Assembly: GCA_017432895.1 (NCBI GenBank)
Contig: JAFRIG010000066.1
Span: 1-64,000, forward strand
Reading direction: 5' to 3'
Source of the DNA: Erysipelotrichaceae bacterium
GTDB lineage: Bacteria > Bacillota_I > Bacilli_A > Erysipelotrichales > Erysipelotrichaceae
Length of the DNA: 64,000 nt
Part shown: positions 17,220 through 26,067 of the stretch, piece by piece
Position numbering within the stretch: the first letter of the stretch is position 1
How the letters are laid out: the number at the start of each line of letters is the position of its first letter
Translations under genes and position numbers: made by a program
Notes under the pieces: model-generated
Seen by the model: the letters and a program-made list of their open reading frames with translations, nothing else
Told to the model about the DNA's origin: nothing
Databases searched by the model: none

Positions 17220-17846
17220 ATGAATTACTATGATGAAACCTTAGACAGGATCAAGGGGTTGTTTGCAGAAAAGCAGTATGAAGAAGCCAAAAGGCTTATC
17301 CTAAACGAACTGGAGCTGCCTTATGTTCCCAAAGACTTTGAAGAAGAACTCTATGTACTTTTAAGAAAGATCAAGGAAGCGACTTTTCATAACGAGAGTT
17401 TAAATGATGAGGATATCGCTGAATATCTGAAGATGGATGAGATGCATCAGATGATCGCAGTTGAAGAACTCGACAAGCGAAATCTGAGAAACGAGCTGGA
17501 GATCTGTCAGAAATATCTTTCAGGTGACGGATTTCTCGATGCCAAGCTCTTGCTTATCGATTCTTTGATCAGCCAGCAGATCGATCATGTCTTTGTACTT
17601 AAGAAAAACGAAGAGCTGATCGAATTTGATCCTGCAAAACTCAAACCTGTATGCGAAGCTCAAGGTTTTAAGGCCTGTCTGAAAGCTCTGGAAGAAACAT
17701 TTATGAAAGAACCGTCAATGCTGGTACTGGCTAAACAGCTGCTGTATAAGGAAGCGCTGTATGCCTTGCCATTGAATATTGAAGAAAAGGATGCTTCATA
17801 TCTGGCGGAAAAGATCGAAAAGTACATCCGAAAAGCCTTTGAATGA
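17220..17846 (+). CDS. Helical-repeat (TPR-like) protein of unknown function
   Basis: This is a 208-residue acidic, all-helical protein without signal peptide or membrane segment. Its opening (DETLDRIKGLFAEKQYEEAKRLILNEL) reads like a TPR-type helix pair, and further helix pairs follow. It resembles the DUF3196-type proteins of Mollicutes and Erysipelotrichia, but I am unsure of the family. It stands alone between the hydrogenase terminator and the trigger factor promoter. The start has no Shine-Dalgarno and lies just after a -10 box. A role in protein binding is only a guess from the fold. Confidence 0.75.
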   Translation: MNYYDETLDRIKGLFAEKQYEEAKRLILNELELPYVPKDFEEELYVLLRKIKEATFHNESLNDEDIAEYLKMDEMHQMIAVEELDKRNLRNELEICQKYLSGDGFLDAKLLLIDSLISQQIDHVFVLKKNEELIEFDPAKLKPVCEAQGFKACLKALEETFMKEPSMLVLAKQLLYKEALYALPLNIEEKDASYLAEKIEKYIRKAFE

Positions 17847-17903
17847 AGCTTTTGCTAAATAAGTGCGAATAGTACCATTATTATAGAAATTAGTTTATTT
17901 AAA

Positions 17904-17931
17904 TGATAAAATAAGTAAGACTTTAAAGGAG
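17904..17931 (+). promoter_or_regulatory. tig promoter and ribosome binding site
   Basis: An extended -10 (TGaTAAAAT, 17904-17912) precedes AAAGGAG (17925-17931). The 9-nt gap to 17941 against 3 nt to the in-frame ATG at 17935 decides the start in favour of 17941. Confidence 0.6.
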
Positions 17932-17940
17932 TAAATGAAT

Positions 17941-19203
17941 ATGTCTGAGTATAAAAAAATCGAAAATGCCAAGGCTGAACTGACCTGCACTTTGGAAGGT
18001 GAAGACTGGCAGAAAGCTAAGGATACGGCTTTCAGAAAACTGGCAAAGAAATTGGAGATCAAAGGTTTCCGCAAGGGTCAGGCTCCCAAGCATCTGGCGC
18101 AGAAGTACATCAGCAACAATGAAGTACTGCTTGATGCCGCTGAAGCATTGGCCCAGGGTGCTCTTGATGCAGCGATCAAGGAACATGAACTGACGCTGAT
18201 CGACAGACCGGAACTTAAGATCGATGAAATAAATGATGACAAGTGTGTTATGACCTTTGTCTGCCCGGTTTATCCGGATATTGAACTTGGCGACTACAAG
18301 GCTTTGAAGTATGAAGTCGAAGAAGTCAAAGTCGAAGAAAAGGATATTGACGATCAGATCGCCGATCTGTTGAACAGGAAAGCTGATCTCGAACTCAAGG
18401 AAGAGGGCGAAGTCGAAGACGGCGATACGGCGGTCATCGATTATGAAGGCTTTAAGGATGATGTACCTTTTGAAGGCGGCAAGGGTGAAAACTATGACCT
18501 GGTCATTGGTTCCCATACTTTCATCCCCGGTTTTGAGGATCAGCTCATCGGTATGAAGTCCGAAGAGACCAAAGATATCTTCGTGACCTTCCCGGAACAG
18601 TATCAGTCGGAAGAACTGGCTGGCAAAGAAGCCAAGTTCACGGTCACGGTTCACGAGATCAAGAAGAAAGTTCTGCCTGAACTCAATGATGAATTCGTCA
18701 AGGAACTCAAATATGACGATGTCAATACCGTTGAAGAATTGAGAGAATACACGAAGAAGAACCTCTTATCCAGAAAAGAAGATGCGGCTAAACGTCAGGC
18801 TGATGAAGATTTCATGGATAAGCTGGCCGAGACTGTAAGTGTCGAGATCCCGGAAGTCATGACCAAGGCCGAGATCAACGACATGGTCCAGTCCTATGAA
18901 TCCAATCTGATGCAGCAGGGTCTGTCTTTGACCCAGTATCTGCAGTTTATGAATCAGACTCCTGAGCAGTTCAGAGAATCTTTGAGTGAAGAAGCCAACA
19001 AACGTATCAGGATTAATCTGGGTCTTGATGCGATCGCCAAAGTGGAAGGTGTCAGCGTCGCTGATGAAGATCTTGATGGCGAATACCAGAGACTTGCCGA
19101 TATGTACGGCATGGAGGTCGATCAGATCAAGAATTATGTTCCGGCGGAAACGCTCAAGGACGATCTGAGGCTGCAGAAGACTCTGGAACTGATCAAAAAA
19201 TAA
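17941..19203 (+). CDS. tig: Trigger factor
   Basis: This is the ribosome-bound chaperone and peptidyl-prolyl isomerase that first meets nascent chains. The 420-residue product has an N-terminal ribosome-binding domain with the GFRKGQAPKHL signature, the FKBP-like domain (VIDYEGFKDDVPFEGGKGENYDL...IPGFEDQLIGM), and a long helical C-terminal domain. The length is usual for the family. It precedes lon, a common Firmicute neighbourhood grouping quality-control genes, but a weak hairpin and a separate ribosome binding site lie between them. Confidence 0.95.
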   Translation: MSEYKKIENAKAELTCTLEGEDWQKAKDTAFRKLAKKLEIKGFRKGQAPKHLAQKYISNNEVLLDAAEALAQGALDAAIKEHELTLIDRPELKIDEINDDKCVMTFVCPVYPDIELGDYKALKYEVEEVKVEEKDIDDQIADLLNRKADLELKEEGEVEDGDTAVIDYEGFKDDVPFEGGKGENYDLVIGSHTFIPGFEDQLIGMKSEETKDIFVTFPEQYQSEELAGKEAKFTVTVHEIKKKVLPELNDEFVKELKYDDVNTVEELREYTKKNLLSRKEDAAKRQADEDFMDKLAETVSVEIPEVMTKAEINDMVQSYESNLMQQGLSLTQYLQFMNQTPEQFRESLSEEANKRIRINLGLDAIAKVEGVSVADEDLDGEYQRLADMYGMEVDQIKNYVPAETLKDDLRLQKTLELIKK

Positions 19204-19223
19204 AGACGCTCAGCGTCTTTTGT
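19203..19223 (+). terminator. Weak terminator or attenuator between tig and lon
   Basis: AAAGACGC (19203-19210) pairs with GCGTCTTT (19213-19220) and is followed by a short T-rich run broken by G. Partial read-through into lon is likely. Confidence 0.5.
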
Positions 19224-19242
19224 TGAATAAAGGAGGTTTTTA

Positions 19243-21543
19243 ATGACTAAATATTCTTATCCTTTATTATGTACCCGCGGAGCTGTCATTTTTCCGTTGC
19301 AGGACCTGGCGGTCGAAGTCGGACGTCAGCCATCCATCGATGCGGTAAACTATGCCAGTGCCTACAATATCCACATCGTCATCGTCTCCCAGAAAGACCT
19401 GACGGTCGATATACCGGGTCCCGATGATGTCTATAATTTCGGTACTTTATGCCGTATTAAGACGGTAAGAGAAAGAGACAAACATCTTAAAGTCGTCTTT
19501 ACCGGTATCAGTCGCTGCCGCATAACCAAACATTTCATCAAAGAAGATGTCAATTTCGTTGAGATCGAAGATGTTCGCGATTTCGTTGAAGATGAAAGCA
19601 CGATCTCCGATCTGACCAAGAGTGCTCTGGCGGAATTCAATTTGACCGCACAAAAGTTTGGCCGTCCCGGTTTTCCGGTGAGACAGTATACGGATTTTGA
19701 TGCCGCTTTGGCATCCGTTCTGGTCGATACCTTTGCCCAGATCTATATCCAGAACATTGAAGACAAACAGCTCTTCCTGGAAGAAGAGAATGTCAACAGG
19801 CGTCTGGAAATGATGCTCAGACACATCGAAAAAGAAAGAAATATGGATCGGATCGAGCAGGAGATAAACGAGAAGGTCAAGGAGTCCATTGAAGACGGCC
19901 AGAGGGATTACTATCTGCGTGAAAAGCTGAAGGCCATCAGAGATGAATTGAATGGCGGAGATAGCGGTTCGGATATCGATGATCTCAGGGAGAGAGTCGA
20001 AAATGAACCTTATCCCGAAAATGTCAAGGCCAAGGCCAGAGAAGAGTTCAAGCGCTATGAGATGCTGCCGGCTTCAACTGGCGAAACCGGAGTGATCAGG
20101 ACTTATCTGGAATGGCTTTTGAATGTGCCGTGGTATCAGAAATCGGTCGATAACAATGATCTGGAAGATGCTTCAAGGATCCTGGATGAGGACCATTACG
20201 GTCTGACCAAGGTCAAAGAGAGGATCTTAGAATATCTGGCGGTCAAACAGATGACCAATTCACTAAAATCACCGATCATCTGTCTGGTAGGTCCGCCCGG
20301 TGTAGGCAAGACGTCCCTGGCTAAATCGGTCGCCAGAGCTTTAGGCAGAAAATTTGTGAAGATCTCTTTAGGCGGCGTCAGAGATGAGGCTGAGATCAGA
20401 GGTCACAGAAGGACTTATATCGGTGCTTTGCCTGGACGTTTCATTCAGGGCATGAAGAGAGCCGGTACGATCAATCCGGTCTTCCTGATCGATGAGATCG
20501 ACAAGATGGCTTCCGACTATAAGGGCGATCCATCCAGTGCCATGCTGGAAGTATTGGATCCCGAACAGAATTCACAGTTCTCCGATCATTATCTGGAAGA
20601 ACCCTATGATCTTTCGGATGTTTTATTCATCTGTACAGCCAACTATCGGGAGAATATCCCGGCTGCCTTGCTGGATAGACTGGAGATCATTGAACTATCC
20701 AGCTATACGGAATATGAGAAGCTCAATATTGCCAAAAACCATCTGATCAAAAAACAGACGCAGCTCAATGGCCTCAATCCTTCCCAATTCAATCTGCCCG
20801 ATGAGATGATCCTTTACATCATCAGGCACTATACCAGGGAAGCCGGAGTCAGACAGCTGGAAAGGACGATCGGGGCTTTGTGCCGTAAGACAGTTCTGGC
20901 TATCCTGAAGGAAAAGAAGAAGTCCGTCAAAGTATCCAAGAAGATGATAAATACCTGGCTGGGTCATGAGATCTTTGATTACGGGACCAAGGAAAAGAAG
21001 GAACAGGTCGGTGTGGTCACGGGTCTTGCTTATACGGCTTTTGGTGGCGATATCCTGCCGGTCGAGGTCAACTACTTTGAAGGCAAGGGCAAGCTGATCG
21101 TAACGGGCCAGTTGGGCGATGTAATGGTCGAATCGACCAAGATCGCCTTGGACTTCATTAAAGCCAATGCCAAGAAATACAATATTCCGATCGAATTCTT
21201 TGAAAAACACGATATTCACATTCATGTACCGGAAGGTGCCGTACCAAAAGATGGTCCTTCAGCGGGTGTAACGATCACGACGGCCTTAGTCTCGGCGATA
21301 ACCTCCCGCAAGGTCAAGAAGGATATTGCAATGACCGGCGAAGTCACTTTACGTGGCAATGTCTTGCCGATAGGGGGCTTGAAAGAAAAATCCCTGGCGG
21401 CACATCGCAGCGGCATCAAGACCATCATCATTCCTAAAGGCAATGTCAAGGATCTCGATGAGATCCCTGAGACGGTCAAAGAGGAAATAAAGTATATTCC
21501 GGTCGAAAAGGTGGATCAGGTCATCGGTGAGGCACTGTTATAA
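19243..21543 (+). CDS. lon: ATP-dependent protease Lon
   Basis: This cytosolic AAA+ protease degrades misfolded and regulatory proteins. The 766-residue product has an N-terminal substrate-binding domain, a coiled coil, the Walker A motif GPPGVGKT (350-357), and the protease domain with the Ser-Lys dyad: Ser673 in PKDGPSAGV and Lys716 in GGLKEKSLAAHRSG. AAGGAGG precedes the ATG. No CIRCE or CtsR box is visible upstream. The stop overlaps the engB start as TAATG. Confidence 0.96.
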   Translation: MTKYSYPLLCTRGAVIFPLQDLAVEVGRQPSIDAVNYASAYNIHIVIVSQKDLTVDIPGPDDVYNFGTLCRIKTVRERDKHLKVVFTGISRCRITKHFIKEDVNFVEIEDVRDFVEDESTISDLTKSALAEFNLTAQKFGRPGFPVRQYTDFDAALASVLVDTFAQIYIQNIEDKQLFLEEENVNRRLEMMLRHIEKERNMDRIEQEINEKVKESIEDGQRDYYLREKLKAIRDELNGGDSGSDIDDLRERVENEPYPENVKAKAREEFKRYEMLPASTGETGVIRTYLEWLLNVPWYQKSVDNNDLEDASRILDEDHYGLTKVKERILEYLAVKQMTNSLKSPIICLVGPPGVGKTSLAKSVARALGRKFVKISLGGVRDEAEIRGHRRTYIGALPGRFIQGMKRAGTINPVFLIDEIDKMASDYKGDPSSAMLEVLDPEQNSQFSDHYLEEPYDLSDVLFICTANYRENIPAALLDRLEIIELSSYTEYEKLNIAKNHLIKKQTQLNGLNPSQFNLPDEMILYIIRHYTREAGVRQLERTIGALCRKTVLAILKEKKKSVKVSKKMINTWLGHEIFDYGTKEKKEQVGVVTGLAYTAFGGDILPVEVNYFEGKGKLIVTGQLGDVMVESTKIALDFIKANAKKYNIPIEFFEKHDIHIHVPEGAVPKDGPSAGVTITTALVSAITSRKVKKDIAMTGEVTLRGNVLPIGGLKEKSLAAHRSGIKTIIIPKGNVKDLDEIPETVKEEIKYIPVEKVDQVIGEALL

Positions 21544-22091
21544 TGATCAGATTCATATGTTCGGCGGTCGACAAGACGGGCTTTCCGCAAACGGAAAAAG
21601 AGATCGTCTTTGTCGGTCGCAGCAATGTCGGCAAGTCTTCGCTGATCAACGCCTTATATAAGCAGAAACTGGCTTATGTAGGAAAGACGCCCGGCAAGAC
21701 CAAACTGATCAATTTCTTCGATATCAATGGGGAATATACGGCAGTTGATGTACCGGGTTATGGCTATGCCAGAAGATCAAAGGCGGAAGCGGTACAGTTT
21801 GCCAGGATGATGGACGATTATTTCTCTCGTAAGGAGCTGATAAAGCTGGTCGTAATGATTGTCGATACCAGGATCGGTCTGACAAGTGATGATCTGGACA
21901 TGAAGGAATATCTTGATCTCCATGATCTAAACTACGTTCTGGCTGCCAACAAGATCGATAAGCTCTCAAACAATGAACTGATGAATAATAAACACCGGTT
22001 CTTTAATGGCTATGATAATGTCGTATATGTTTCGGCAGAGAAAAAGAAGAATCTTGATCAGCTGGAAGCATATATTAAAGCACATTTGTGA
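21543..22091 (+). CDS. engB: Ribosome-biogenesis GTPase EngB/YsxC
   Basis: This essential GTPase acts in late 50S assembly. The 182-residue product has G1 GRSNVGKSS (25-33), G3 DVPGYG, G4 NKID and a C-terminal SAEKK G5-like motif. It directly follows lon with a one-base overlap, the conserved lon-ysxC order of Firmicutes. Confidence 0.94.
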   Translation: MIRFICSAVDKTGFPQTEKEIVFVGRSNVGKSSLINALYKQKLAYVGKTPGKTKLINFFDINGEYTAVDVPGYGYARRSKAEAVQFARMMDDYFSRKELIKLVVMIVDTRIGLTSDDLDMKEYLDLHDLNYVLAANKIDKLSNNELMNNKHRFFNGYDNVVYVSAEKKKNLDQLEAYIKAHL

Positions 22092-22094
22092 TAT

Positions 22095-22312
22095 TTGCCT
22101 TTATCAGGCAGATAACATATAATTTAAGAGACGTTGAAAAGAAGAAAGTAATTCCGATGGAAAGATAGAGATATAAGGGTTGGTGGAACTTATACTGGTC
22201 GGGATGAAAATGTTGTCTTGGAGTCTGCGCAAGTACGTAAGCCTGCGTTAAAGGCAAGAGTGATAAATTAAGGTGGTACCGCGCAATTGCGCCCTTGTGG
22301 CCACCTTTTTGT
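22095..22312 (+). promoter_or_regulatory. T-box leader of valS (with promoter and terminator)
   Basis: The promoter is TTGCCT (22095-22100), a 17-nt spacer, and TATAAT (22118-22123). The transcript forms a T-box riboswitch: an AGTA bulge motif, a distal GGTTGGTGG loop, a likely specifier GTC (22214-22216, Val), the T-box AAGGTGGTACCGCG (22270-22283), and a terminator whose 3' arm is GGCCACC followed by TTTTT. Uncharged tRNA-Val should pair and favour the antiterminator, switching on valS. Confidence 0.92.
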
Positions 22313-22326
22313 TTTGGGAGGATCTT

Positions 22327-24906
22327 ATGTTAGAAAGCAAGTACGAACCGAAGAAAGTCGAAGAAGGCAAGTATCAGCAGTGGCTCGATCGCCATTATTT
22401 CGAGTGTGGCGATATGTCCAAAAAACCTTACTGTATCGTCATTCCGCCACCTAACGTGACCGGCAAGCTGCATCTGGGTCATGCGATGGACAATACGATT
22501 CAGGACCTGCTGGCCCGTTACAACCGGCTCAAGGGCTATGATGTCCTGTGGGTCCCGGGCATGGACCATGCCGGCATCGCTACGCAAGCCAAGGTCGATG
22601 AACGTTTAAAGAATCAGGGTGTATCCCGATACGATCTGGGCCGCGAAAAATTCCTGGAAAAGGCCTGGGAATGGAAGAATGAATACTCCGATTTCATCCG
22701 TTCACAATGGGCGAAACTTGGTAACTCCACCGATTATCGCAAAGAGCGTTTCACGCTGGATGAAGGTCTTTCGGCTGCCGTCGCCAAGGTCTTTGTGACC
22801 TACTACAAGGAAGGTCTGATCTATCGGGGCAAACGGGTCATCAACTGGGATCCGGAAGCCAAGACCGCCTTAAGCAATATCGAAGTCATCCACAAGGATG
22901 TCGAAGCCTACATGTACTACATCAGATATCATCTGGTGGATAGCGATGAGACTTTTGATGTGGCAACGACCAGACCCGAAACGATGTTCGGCGATGTGTG
23001 TATCGTGGTTAATCCCAATGATGAAAAAGTCAATCATCTCATCGGCAAAAAGGCTATCAACCCGGCCAATGGCCAGGAACTTGAGATAATCGGCGATGAA
23101 TATATCGAGATCGGTTTCGGTACCGGCATCATGAAATGCACACCGGCTCACGATCCCAACGACTATCAGATCGCCATCAGACACGATCTGCCGATGCCTA
23201 TCTGCATGAACGAAGACGGCACGATGAACGAACTGGCCGGTGAATTCAATGGCCTGGATCGCTTTGTTTGCCGTGAAAAGCTGTTAGAAAAATATAAGGC
23301 TGAAGGAGCTTTCGTCAAAGCGGAGCAGATCGTCCACTCCGTCGGTCATTCCGAAAGGACCGGCGTCATGGTTGAACCGTATCTTTCCAACCAGTGGTTC
23401 GTTAGAATGAAACCGCTGGCTCAAGCGGTCCTTAAAGCCCAGGAAAACGAAGATAGCAAGATCAACTTCTATCCAAAACGTTTTGAAAAGACCTTCTGTC
23501 AATGGCTGGAGAACATCGAAGACTGGTGCATCTCCCGTCAGCTGTGGTGGGGACACAGGATCCCGGTCTGGTATCACAATGAGACCGGCGAGATCTATTG
23601 TGAAGTCGATCCGCCTAAAGATATCGAAAACTATCATCAGGATGAGGATGTTCTGGATACCTGGTTCTCCTCCGCTTTATGGCCATTCACCACTTTGGGC
23701 TGGCCGGAAGAAACGGAAGACTACAAGCGCTATTTCCCGACTTCCTGCATGGTCACGGGTTATGACATCATCTTCTTCTGGGTAGCCCGTATGGCTTTCT
23801 CAGCCCGTCATTTCTGCAATGACGTGCCATTTAAAGACTGCCTGATCCATGGCCTGATCAGAGATGAGAAGGGTCGCAAGATGTCCAAATCCTTAGGCAA
23901 CGGCATCGATCCGATCGATCTGATCGATCAGTACGGCTGTGATGCCTTGCGTCTGTTCCTGTCGACCAACTCGACACCGGGTCTGGATATGAACTTCTCG
24001 CATGAGAAGATGCAGGCAGGCTGGAACTTCATCAACAAGCTCTGGAATGCTTCACGTTACGTGCTGATGAATTGCGATGAAAGTTATGAGTATCACAAGC
24101 CGCAGAATTATTCCGAGACCGATTCCTGGATCATCGATCGTTTGAATAAGACGATCGCTTCCGCCCGAAACAATCTCGACCGCTATGAACTGGCCATTGC
24201 CGGCAACGAGATCATCTCTTTTGTCTGGGATGATTTCTGCTCGATGTATATCGAATTCACCAAGGCGGCCTTAAACAGTGAAGATCTTAATGTCAAGCAT
24301 GCGACTTTGGATACACTGATCTATGTCCTTGATGCGATCATCAGACTGCTTCATCCGTTTATTCCTTTCGTCACCGAAGAGATCTACCAGAACATCCATG
24401 GTCAGGATACTTCGATCATGACCGAGAGCTGGCCTGAGATCAATGAAGAGATCGACAAGGATAAGGCGGCTGAGATCGACAAGATCATCGAGATCATCAA
24501 GATCGCCCGTGAGATCAGAAACGAAAACGATATCAAGCCTTCCAAACAGCTCGATGTCCTGCTTGACGGTTTTGAACCTGATTCTTCACTCAAGGCTATC
24601 CTGGACAGGATGACCAAACTGGCGATCTTAAGTGAAACAGATGAAGAGACACTGGTTCGTCCGACGAGTTTTGGCGGCGTCAGGTTCATCATGAATCAGA
24701 TCGTCGATAAGAAAGCGGAGCTGGAAAAGATCGAAAAGGAACTGAAACGTCTGAGCTCGGAGATCGCCAGGTCTAACGGCATGCTGTCGAATCAAAGATT
24801 CCTGGAAAAGGCTCCGGCGGAAAAAGTCGCGGAAGAGAAGGTGAAGCTGGAGAATTATCAGAATTCATACAATACGCTTCTGGAAAAGAAGAAGGAGTTC
24901 GAATAA
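22327..24906 (+). CDS. valS: Valyl-tRNA synthetase
   Basis: This enzyme charges tRNA-Val. The 859-residue class I synthetase has PPPNVTGKLHLGH (HIGH-type, 49-52), a CP1 editing domain, KMSKS (518-522), an anticodon-binding domain and the C-terminal coiled-coil arm (KAELEKIEKELKRLSSEIA). The start at 22327 follows GGGAGG; an upstream in-frame ATG lies inside the T-box terminator and is rejected. Its stop overlaps the next gene as TAATG. Confidence 0.96.
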   Translation: MLESKYEPKKVEEGKYQQWLDRHYFECGDMSKKPYCIVIPPPNVTGKLHLGHAMDNTIQDLLARYNRLKGYDVLWVPGMDHAGIATQAKVDERLKNQGVSRYDLGREKFLEKAWEWKNEYSDFIRSQWAKLGNSTDYRKERFTLDEGLSAAVAKVFVTYYKEGLIYRGKRVINWDPEAKTALSNIEVIHKDVEAYMYYIRYHLVDSDETFDVATTRPETMFGDVCIVVNPNDEKVNHLIGKKAINPANGQELEIIGDEYIEIGFGTGIMKCTPAHDPNDYQIAIRHDLPMPICMNEDGTMNELAGEFNGLDRFVCREKLLEKYKAEGAFVKAEQIVHSVGHSERTGVMVEPYLSNQWFVRMKPLAQAVLKAQENEDSKINFYPKRFEKTFCQWLENIEDWCISRQLWWGHRIPVWYHNETGEIYCEVDPPKDIENYHQDEDVLDTWFSSALWPFTTLGWPEETEDYKRYFPTSCMVTGYDIIFFWVARMAFSARHFCNDVPFKDCLIHGLIRDEKGRKMSKSLGNGIDPIDLIDQYGCDALRLFLSTNSTPGLDMNFSHEKMQAGWNFINKLWNASRYVLMNCDESYEYHKPQNYSETDSWIIDRLNKTIASARNNLDRYELAIAGNEIISFVWDDFCSMYIEFTKAALNSEDLNVKHATLDTLIYVLDAIIRLLHPFIPFVTEEIYQNIHGQDTSIMTESWPEINEEIDKDKAAEIDKIIEIIKIAREIRNENDIKPSKQLDVLLDGFEPDSSLKAILDRMTKLAILSETDEETLVRPTSFGGVRFIMNQIVDKKAELEKIEKELKRLSSEIARSNGMLSNQRFLEKAPAEKVAEEKVKLENYQNSYNTLLEKKKEFE

Positions 24907-25802
24907 TGGACTACAAAAAAACGATCGCGGTCGGCGCTGCACTTACGGCAGCTTCCTACATGTCTTATCGGGCCATTTCGGAAGACATGTTGAACAAGGT
25001 CTTTTATCATAAGGAATTTCAGGATGAGATCGAGCAGAAATATCTGGACTGGATCTCATCTTCCAATGCCTTTCAGGTAAAAGTTAAATCTTTTGACGGG
25101 CTTAAACTGAATGCCTACAACATTCACAATCACGATGATGACCGCTACATGATCATGGTCCATGGCATCGGCCGCAACAAGTCGAGCCTGTATTCTAGAG
25201 CCTATGAATTCGCTAAGCTGGGCTATAATATCCTTCTGATCGATCAGCGGGCGGCAGGGGATTCACAAGGTGAATATTATACCTATGGCGTCAAAGAAGC
25301 TCAGGATCTGCAGCTTTGGATCTCCTATCTGACCAAAAAGTATCCGCAGACAAAGATCTGTCTTTATGGTCTTTCCATGGGAGCGGCGACCATCATGATG
25401 GCAACGGCCTATGAACTGCCGGAAAACGTCAAATGTCTAGTCGAAGAAAGCGGTTATTCTTCCATGGAAGAGGAATTCGCTTATCTGATCAAAAGAGACT
25501 ATAAATTGAGCTTTACCTATCCGGTCGTCAAACTGCTTGAAAGCAAGATGGAAAAGAAGTTCGGCATGAGCTATGGGGATGTTTCACCTAAACTTTGTCT
25601 GGAAGAAAATGAAGTGCCGATCCTGTTCATCCATGGCGATGAAGACAAGACCGTACCATTCGAAATGGCGACGATCCTTTACAACCACAATAAAGGGGTC
25701 AAGAAGTACTATCCGATCCATGGAGCCGGTCATACCGAATGCAACAGCGATGAAAACTACTATCGCAATGTCGATGAATTCATCCGCACTTATCTTGGTT
25801 AA
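24906..25802 (+). CDS. Alpha/beta hydrolase with N-terminal membrane-associated segment
   Basis: This is a 298-residue serine hydrolase of the alpha/beta fold. The oxyanion region is MVHGIGRNKS, the nucleophile elbow GLSMGAAT, the acid HGDEDKTVP and the histidine GAGHTEC. A short hydrophobic stretch near the N-terminus (TIAVGAALTAASYMS) may tether it to the membrane. It resembles YqkD/BAAT-like hydrolases; the substrate is unknown. Translation is coupled to valS by a TAATG overlap, so it is probably also under the valine T-box. A 12-bp direct repeat duplicates the sequence around its stop codon. Confidence 0.82.
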   Translation: MDYKKTIAVGAALTAASYMSYRAISEDMLNKVFYHKEFQDEIEQKYLDWISSSNAFQVKVKSFDGLKLNAYNIHNHDDDRYMIMVHGIGRNKSSLYSRAYEFAKLGYNILLIDQRAAGDSQGEYYTYGVKEAQDLQLWISYLTKKYPQTKICLYGLSMGAATIMMATAYELPENVKCLVEESGYSSMEEEFAYLIKRDYKLSFTYPVVKLLESKMEKKFGMSYGDVSPKLCLEENEVPILFIHGDEDKTVPFEMATILYNHNKGVKKYYPIHGAGHTECNSDENYYRNVDEFIRTYLG

Positions 25803-25820
25803 GGTCTTGGTTAAGGGATA

Positions 25821-26049
25821 TTGAAAAACCGGGTTTAAATCACTATAATTACTTTTAGAAACCTTGAACAAGACATGACCTGTCAAAACCGTCTGAAGAG
25901 AGGATGTGTTTGGTGCAAACATCCGACAGCTGACAAGTGTTACCGCTTGGGAGTTTCTCCGTAATGGGAAGACGTTGCTCGCGTTAAGAGTTAGAGTAAG
26001 AAAATAAGGTGGTACCTCGCTTAGGCGACCTTTGGTAGCACCTTTTTAT
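25821..26049 (+). promoter_or_regulatory. T-box leader of thrS (with promoter and terminator)
   Basis: The promoter is TTGAAA (25821-25826), a 17-nt spacer, and TATAAT (25844-25849). The leader has the distal loop GTTTGGTGCAAAC, a likely specifier ACC (25942-25944, Thr), a GGAG-TTT-CTCC hairpin, the T-box AAGGTGGTACCTCG (26006-26019), and a terminator with 3' arm GGTAGCACC then TTTTTAT. Confidence 0.92.
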
Positions 26050-26067
26050 TTGGAAGGGAGATTTTTA

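Noticed and set aside
25794-25816. 12-bp direct repeat (CTTGGTTAAGG twice) over the stop codon of the alpha/beta hydrolase gene
   Set aside because: Looks like a simple replication-slippage duplication; the second copy lies after the stop and adds no feature.
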